64,000 nucleotides of DNA from CAYQQJ01 sp964419935. GTDB taxonomy: Bacteria > Pseudomonadota > Gammaproteobacteria > Pseudomonadales > Cellvibrionaceae. The stretch lies in assembly GCA_964419935.1 (NCBI GenBank), contig CAYQQJ010000002.1:124001-188000 (forward strand). The letters run 5' to 3'. This document shows, piece after piece, positions 59,248 to 64,000 of the stretch. Numbering within the stretch: position 1 is the first letter of the stretch; every line of letters begins with the position of its first letter. Made by a program: the position numbers and the translations under genes. A model generated the notes under the pieces. It searched no databases. It was not told where the DNA came from and saw nothing but the letters and a program-made list of their open reading frames with translations.

Positions 59248-60086
59248 CTGCCATTACCGAACCCTTGCTCGAGTCTGTGATTGCGCTGTGCCGCGACGCT
59301 GGCCGGGCTATTTTAGCCGTTTACAATGGCGACTTCGACGTGGATTACAAGAGCGATGACTCCCCTGTAACGGAGGCCGACAGAGCGGCGGACAGCCTAT
59401 TGAGAGCGGGATTGGCAGCGCTTCTGCCGGTGCCGGTTCTGAGCGAGGAATCCGCCATTCCGCCGTTTGAAGAACGCCGCCAGTGGCGGCGTTACTGGCT
59501 GGTGGACCCGCTCGACGGCACCAAAGAATTTATTAACCGCAATGGCGAATTTACCGTCAATGTGGCACTGGTTGAGGCGGGCACTCCCGTACTTGGGGTT
59601 GTCTACGCGCCGAGCCTGCGCCAGCTTTACAGTGGCGTTCGAGGTGTGGGGGCGGAAAAGCGCGTATATGCTGAAGACGACGGGCTCGTTAGTCGCAAAA
59701 TCATACACACCCGCGCACTGGCTGGATTGCGGCAAGCAGGGCGACCGGTAGTGGTTGCCACCAGCCGGCGCCACGGGACCGAGGCAGTGGCGCAATGGAT
59801 GGAGCGGTTAACAGCACAATGGGGATCGGCGGAAACAGTCGACATGGGCAGCTCCCTCAAGTTCTGCATCATTGCGGAAGGCCTGGCCGATGTTTACCCC
59901 CGGCTGTCGCCAACCTCTGAATGGGACACCGCCGCAGCACAAGCCGTCCTGGAAGCTGCGGGCGGCGGGGTGTTGACTCAGGGACTGACCTCACTGCAGT
60001 ACAACCAGAAGGCCCGCCTGCTCAATCCATTTTTTTATGCCATCGGCGATGCCGGGGTCGATTGGCGGCGCCTCCTGGTTGAGTGA
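59244..60086 (+). CDS. cysQ: 3'(2'),5'-bisphosphate nucleotidase CysQ
   Basis: Inositol-phosphatase-fold enzyme of 280 residues that hydrolyses PAP from sulfate assimilation. Metal ligands are visible in PVLSEESAIPPFEER and WLVDPLDGTKEFINRNGEFTVNVALVE, and in the C-terminal SEWDTAAAQAVLEAAGG. It is coupled to nudE, a conserved pair. Confidence 0.95.
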   Translation: MTAITEPLLESVIALCRDAGRAILAVYNGDFDVDYKSDDSPVTEADRAADSLLRAGLAALLPVPVLSEESAIPPFEERRQWRRYWLVDPLDGTKEFINRNGEFTVNVALVEAGTPVLGVVYAPSLRQLYSGVRGVGAEKRVYAEDDGLVSRKIIHTRALAGLRQAGRPVVVATSRRHGTEAVAQWMERLTAQWGSAETVDMGSSLKFCIIAEGLADVYPRLSPTSEWDTAAAQAVLEAAGGGVLTQGLTSLQYNQKARLLNPFFYAIGDAGVDWRRLLVE

Positions 60087-60379
60087 TCATGGTGCCGCTG
60101 CTGACCGTGTGCGCGTCGAGTGATAGTGGCGAAAATCGGAACTACTGCACTGCTTTTGACAAAAAATGTCAGAAACCGACGAACGGTTAACATTTAGGGC
60201 TCAATTTAACCAGCAGGAGGCACTTTCCCCTCGTAAATTGTCTATGCTTATCCATTCTGAATAAAAAAAGGGGTGTCTGCGTAGACGGGTGCAGGTTGAT
60301 AACTTGCCGTTTGATTGAGCTACGCAGCGATAGCCGTCGCACCAAACAATCAACGTACAGCTTAGGGTGAGTAAGGATT

Positions 60380-60595
60380 ATGAGCCAGGCACATCACGTC
60401 AATCATCTTGGCGCCGTCTTTAACAATACGTCAGTCCTTCAGCAACAACTAATTCGTGAAATCACTTGTCTGGAACGCCAACTGGAGCGTTTGCGTTTAC
60501 GTGATGATTTTCTGGACCTGTCTACCCTGCAAACCTATGAGGAAATGATCAACAGCCGCAAGGACATGTTGAACAACCTTCCGCGGGAAAATTAG
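60380..60595 (+). CDS. Small helical protein of unknown function
   Basis: Protein of 71 residues dominated by a charged, coiled-coil-like helix (QQQLIREITCLERQLERLRLRDDFLDL). I do not recognise a family. No signal peptide or membrane helix. A hairpin terminator follows the stop, which supports its being a real transcription unit. The 293 bases before it have no gene. Confidence 0.6.
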   Translation: MSQAHHVNHLGAVFNNTSVLQQQLIREITCLERQLERLRLRDDFLDLSTLQTYEEMINSRKDMLNNLPREN

Positions 60596-60633
60596 GGAAG
60601 CTCTGATCAAGTCCCTGCCGCCGTCAGGTTTCT

Positions 60634-60655
60634 CAGCCGCCTTTGCGGCTTTTCG
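60634..60655 (+). terminator. Rho-independent terminator
   Basis: AGCCGC-CTTT-GCGGCT followed by TTT, 39 bases after the small helical gene. Stem and T-run are of the intrinsic type. Confidence 0.75.
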
Positions 60656-60857
60656 TGTTGCTATCGCGCACAAATTCACGCGCCGTGGCGCCATTGGCGG
60701 TATGATTCGCCAGTGGCGCTACTTGGCAGCTTTCATTTTCAGAGATAACATCGTGACACTGGTTTGGCGGCTCGACGCGCAGACGAACCGCTTTCGGGAA
60801 GGACAGCCGACGGGTGAATAATAACAGTAGCGGTCAATTCTCAGGCTTTCGCAATTT

Positions 60858-62534
60858 ATGTATCACAGTTACTTTGGGCTAAAAGAGCAGGTCTTTTCCA
60901 TTGCGGTGGACCCGCACTACCTATACATGAGCAGCCAGCACCGCGAGGCGCTGGCACATCTGTTGTACGGTGTGAGCAGCGGTGGCTTTGTTCTGCTTAC
61001 CGGGGAAGTGGGTACCGGCAAAACCACCATCGTTCGCTGCCTGCTGGAGCAACTGCCCGAGGGGACGGACCTTGCAATAATTTTGAATCCGGTTGCCAGT
61101 GCACCGGAGCTGCTGGGCAATATCTGTGATGAGTTCCGGATTCCCTATGATGCCGGTGAGTCCAGCATCAAAGTGCTGACCGACAAGCTCTATGAGTACC
61201 TGCTGAGCAACCACACCCAGGGTCGCAACACGGTTCTGCTTATCGACGAGGCGCAGTTAATGCGCATTTCCACTCTGGAGCAGATTCGCCTGCTGACCAA
61301 CCTGGAAACCAACACGCGCAAACTGCTACAAATCATTCTGGTAGGGCAGCCTGAACTCAACCGACTTCTGGCCAAGCCGAGTCTGCGGCAACTGTCCCAG
61401 CGCATTACTGCCCGCTACCACCTGCACGCACTCAGCCTGGAAGAAACCTACGCCTATATCAGCCATCGTCTCCATGTCGGTGGTATGAAATCCAGTGAAC
61501 AACCTTTCCCGCCCGATGTTGTGCAGGAAATTCACGCCACCAGTCGCGGCATTCCCCGTTTGATTAACGTGTTGTGTGACCGGATGCTGCTGGGAGCCTA
61601 CAGTCAGGACAAGACCCGCATCGATGCCACTGTCTGCCGGCAGGCGAAGCTGGAGGTGCTGGGAGAGGAGGCTGAGGCAGGCCGCGTTGCCGCGACGCCC
61701 CTCCATGCCCGGTCGTGGCTACAGGCCACCGGCTGGGCTCTGGTCGGCGTTCTTTCCATCACGTTGCTATGGCAGCTTGCCGGTACAACGCCACCGGATG
61801 CTGATGCGGCGGTGCTTTCAGTGGAGTCGGCCGCAGTGACTGAAGCTCCGGCCGCGGATATACCTCCCACGGTTCCCACAACTCCCGCCGCATCTGCGAA
61901 TTCCCCGTCCCCGATTGGTTATCAGCAAGTGAGCCATGTGGATGAGGCCGCGGCTCTGGTGGAGCTGTTCAAGGCGTTGGACATACCACCGATCATGCGT
62001 ATGCACCCCTGCGACAACGAAAACGCCATCTACTATCAGTGTGAACAGCGCCGTCTGGCGAGTTGGAACGAATTGCGCAAGCTCAGCCGCCCCGCAGTGC
62101 TTCGCCTGATTACGCCGGCGAAGATGGAAAGGTATGCTGCGTTGGTGGGAATGGATGACACGGCTGCCAGCCTGCGTTTTGGAGGCGCGCTCCATCAGCT
62201 GCCGCTGGCAGAATTGGGGCCGCTATGGTCTGGCGGTATCACTTTTGTCTGGAGCAAGCCGGCAAGTTTCAGGGAGCCGGTCAGTCTCGGAGCAGAAGGG
62301 CCGGTGGTGGGTTGGATTGCCGCACAGTTTGCGCAGCTTGACGATCAACAAGAGCCGCTGGCGGAAAACCGCTTCAACAATGCACTGGCGGAGCGGGTGA
62401 AGATATTTCAGCGCAACCACCAACTGAGCCCCGACGGTGTATTCGGCACGCAAACGCTGATGATGCTCAATGAGGAGCTGGGGCTTGATTTGACCTTTCA
62501 AAATAACAGCCCTGTCCTGTCTGTAGAACGGTAG
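60858..62534 (+). CDS. gspA: GspA/ExeA-type ATPase with peptidoglycan-binding domain
   Basis: Protein of 558 residues. The cytoplasmic AAA ATPase has Walker A GEVGTGKT (49-56) and Walker B VLLIDEAQLM (Asp130-Glu131). One membrane helix lies near 288-307; the periplasmic part ends with a peptidoglycan-binding domain (FQRNHQLSPDGVFGTQTLMML, about 507-545). With GspB it helps place the type II secretion secretin in the cell wall, as ExeA does in Aeromonas. Secreted pectinases in this genome are possible cargo, which is inference. Confidence 0.93.
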   Translation: MYHSYFGLKEQVFSIAVDPHYLYMSSQHREALAHLLYGVSSGGFVLLTGEVGTGKTTIVRCLLEQLPEGTDLAIILNPVASAPELLGNICDEFRIPYDAGESSIKVLTDKLYEYLLSNHTQGRNTVLLIDEAQLMRISTLEQIRLLTNLETNTRKLLQIILVGQPELNRLLAKPSLRQLSQRITARYHLHALSLEETYAYISHRLHVGGMKSSEQPFPPDVVQEIHATSRGIPRLINVLCDRMLLGAYSQDKTRIDATVCRQAKLEVLGEEAEAGRVAATPLHARSWLQATGWALVGVLSITLLWQLAGTTPPDADAAVLSVESAAVTEAPAADIPPTVPTTPAASANSPSPIGYQQVSHVDEAAALVELFKALDIPPIMRMHPCDNENAIYYQCEQRRLASWNELRKLSRPAVLRLITPAKMERYAALVGMDDTAASLRFGGALHQLPLAELGPLWSGGITFVWSKPASFREPVSLGAEGPVVGWIAAQFAQLDDQQEPLAENRFNNALAERVKIFQRNHQLSPDGVFGTQTLMMLNEELGLDLTFQNNSPVLSVER

Positions 62535-62541
62535 GTAGAAC

Positions 62542-63552
62542 ATGTCCTTCATATTAGATGCTCTGAACAAAGCCCAGCGCGAACGCCAGGAGCAGCACCA
62601 ACCGGTACCGCAATTATCTACTGTTCATCACACGCCACCGGCGCCAATGGTGGCTATGGAAGGGCGGCGCCCATCACTTGTCGTGATGTTTGCGGGACTG
62701 GCTATTCTTGCGGTGATCGCCGTTGGACTTGGTTATTGGCTGATGGCCGACCGGACACCGAGCGCTAAACCTGTAGAGGATGCTGCAGCCGTTATTGTAG
62801 CTCCTGCGCCGCAGGTTCCCGCATCGCCCGCTAAACCTGAACCGGGTCCGGCTGAGCCGCAGGTTGAGTCAGGCAGGGCTGAATCTAATGGGGCACAGAA
62901 CGCCGCCCCAATGCCGGAAGTTGCCCCATCCACACCAGCAGCGGAAGTGGCAACCCTTTATCAGTCCGCCCGTGAGACTCCTGCATCAGCCCAGGTATCA
63001 GCGTTCTCAAACCCGACTTCAACCCCAGCGCCAGTTGAAGCTGTCACCCACGATAATCCGGCCGCAGCCGTTGATGCTGAAGAGCCGGATCCGGCCGCTC
63101 AGGCCGCCGCGGCGCTGGCCCAGATTCGCGCTCGCCAGCGGGCACGGCCTGTGCCGGTGAGCCAGCTGGTAAAACCGCAGCCGCAAGAGGTGCAGGGTCC
63201 ATCTCAAGTCCAGATGCAAGCGCCGCCTCAAACTCAGGCACCGCTTCAGACCGAAACACCGGAGCATGAGCCCGCGTCGCAAAACTCAGTTGCATCACGC
63301 ATTGATATTCCTTTTGTGCAGGAACTATCCTGGACTCTGCAGCAGACGCTGCCAACCATCAACTACAGCGCTCATAATTACAGCGCGGCATCTGGCGAGA
63401 GTAGCGTGGACATCAATGGCACCACCTACAGAACAGGCTCTCAAATAGGTGGAGGGCTGGCGGTGGAAGAGATTTTGAGTGACGGGGTTATTCTGCGCTT
63501 CCGGGGCCAAGCGGTGAAGCTGCGTGCGTTGAACAGCTGGGTGAATTTCTAG
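62542..63552 (+). CDS. gspB: GspB/ExeB-type secretion assembly protein
   Basis: Protein of 336 residues starting with the conserved MSFILDALNKAQRERQ, then one membrane helix (about 46-68), a long Ala/Pro/Gln-rich periplasmic linker (about 70-250), and the C-terminal GspB domain with LPTINYSAHNYS-like TLPTINYSAHNYS and a final VKLRALNSWVNF. It starts seven bases after gspA and forms a complex with it. Confidence 0.93.
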   Translation: MSFILDALNKAQRERQEQHQPVPQLSTVHHTPPAPMVAMEGRRPSLVVMFAGLAILAVIAVGLGYWLMADRTPSAKPVEDAAAVIVAPAPQVPASPAKPEPGPAEPQVESGRAESNGAQNAAPMPEVAPSTPAAEVATLYQSARETPASAQVSAFSNPTSTPAPVEAVTHDNPAAAVDAEEPDPAAQAAAALAQIRARQRARPVPVSQLVKPQPQEVQGPSQVQMQAPPQTQAPLQTETPEHEPASQNSVASRIDIPFVQELSWTLQQTLPTINYSAHNYSAASGESSVDINGTTYRTGSQIGGGLAVEEILSDGVILRFRGQAVKLRALNSWVNF

Positions 63553-63603
63553 ACAGTTGGCCGAGCATCTGATGAAGCCAGGATCGCTGTTGATAAGCTC
63601 GGG

Positions 63604-64000
63604 TTACTCCATTTCCAGCAGAAACGTGACCGGGCCATCATTGGTCAGCTCCACCTGCATATCTGCCGCGAAGCGGCCAGATGCCACTATAGAATGTCGC
63701 TGTTTAAGCAATGTCACGAACTGGCTGTAGAGTTCTTCCGCGCGCTCCGGAGGAGCCGCACTGGAGAAGCCGGGGCGAAGGCCCTTGCGGGTATCCGCTG
63801 CCAGAGTGAACTGGGATATCGCCAGCAGCCCGCCGCCAACGTCTTTGACGTTCAGGTTCATCTTGCCACCGGCATCGGAAAATACCCGGTAGGCGAGTAC
63901 CTTGTCCGCCATCTTCTGCAGGGTAGCCCAGCTATCTGTCTTCTCAATGGCGATGAACAGCAACAATCCTTGCCTTATCTCTCCCAGCGTGGCCCCTTCC
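63604..64000 (-). CDS. dtd: D-aminoacyl-tRNA deacylase (DTD), 5' end outside window
   Basis: About 132 residues are present; the frame is open to the window edge, so the N-terminus is missing. The catalytic region is clear: VGGGLLAISQFTLAADTRKGLRPGF (DTD's SQFTL motif) and the C-terminal NDGPVTFLLE (NxGP-type motif). It removes D-amino acids mischarged on tRNA. It is convergent with gspB. Confidence 0.95.
   Translation of the reverse strand, partial: EGATLGEIRQGLLLFIAIEKTDSWATLQKMADKVLAYRVFSDAGGKMNLNVKDVGGGLLAISQFTLAADTRKGLRPGFSSAAPPERAEELYSQFVTLLKQRHSIVASGRFAADMQVELTNDGPVTFLLEME

Noticed and set aside
60270..60350. Possible cyclic di-GMP-I riboswitch before the small gene at 60380
   Set aside because: ACGCAGCGATAGCC resembles part of the GEMM consensus, but the rest of the conserved helices and the tetraloop receptor are missing.
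1..64000. CRISPR arrays, tRNA or rRNA genes
   Set aside because: No regularly spaced direct repeats of CRISPR type, no cloverleaf with GGTTCGAATCC-type arm and no rRNA signature were recognised; a tRNAscan or Infernal run could confirm this.

Overview
The window looks like a chromosomal segment of a marine or soil gammaproteobacterium that degrades plant polysaccharides, probably in or near the Cellvibrionales (Saccharophagus/Teredinibacter/Cellvibrio-like). Two things suggest this. One is the combination of pectinases (GH28, GH105, two PL10-type lyases) with oxidative sugar-acid catabolism. The other is a housekeeping block whose gene order matches the Pseudomonas hemW-rdgB-metW-metX-yggT-proC-yggS-pilT-pilU and ruvX-algH-tonB-gshB-pilGHIJK-chpABC neighbourhoods. 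The lineage is inferred from gene content and order only.

Layout. (1) 1-11.4 kb is a pectin and sugar-acid locus: the 3' end of a DHDPS-family dehydratase, a tripartite tricarboxylate transporter (tctC-tctB-tctA), alpha-ketoglutaric semialdehyde dehydrogenase, secreted GH105 and GH28 enzymes, a FucP-type sugar importer, and a secreted PL10-like pectate lyase. The expected logic is extracellular or periplasmic cleavage of pectin, uptake of sugars or sugar acids, and oxidation to 2-oxoglutarate. (2) 11.6-16.1 kb holds small accessory genes: a PKD-like secreted protein, a membrane protein plus winged-helix regulator, PDZ and YceK-like proteins, an RpiB of the Glu type with a membrane partner, and a rhomboid. 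(3) 16.2-17.0 kb is a decayed tyrosine recombinase. (4) 17.2-20.4 kb is an integron gene-cassette array without a visible integrase. It has four attC sites, all genes on the minus strand, and includes a Tae4-like T6SS amidase effector with a putative immunity lipoprotein, two PD-(D/E)XK-like proteins, a membrane protein interrupted by a stop codon, and a small conserved protein. (5) 20.8-21.6 kb has two small divergent genes around a Fur box. (6) 21.6-29.0 kb is housekeeping: ubiD, rho, trxA, ppk, hemW. (7) 29.1-31.1 kb is an accessory insertion between hemW and rdgB: a PL10 pectate lyase lipoprotein with its own operator, and an NTF2-like protein. (8) 31.1-42.6 kb: rdgB, DUF4426, metW, metX, yggT, proC, yggS, pilT, pilU, ruvX, algH, tonB, gshB. 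(9) 42.9-56.2 kb is the complete Pil-Chp chemosensory operon that controls type IV pili and twitching, with a 2332-residue ChpA kinase. (10) 56.4-64 kb: hslO, hslR, a HAD phosphatase, nudE, cysQ, a small unknown protein, gspA-gspB, and dtd running off the end.

Repeats are frequent between genes: three copies of a long hairpin family sharing a core, a 232-bp MITE-like element, a REP-like palindrome, and AGCTTGCGGCTT-type repeats. Candidate regulatory signals are two TGGTCTGACCA-type operators at pectate lyase promoters, a LacI-type operator over a sugar-transporter promoter, and a Fur box. No rRNA, tRNA or CRISPR array was seen.
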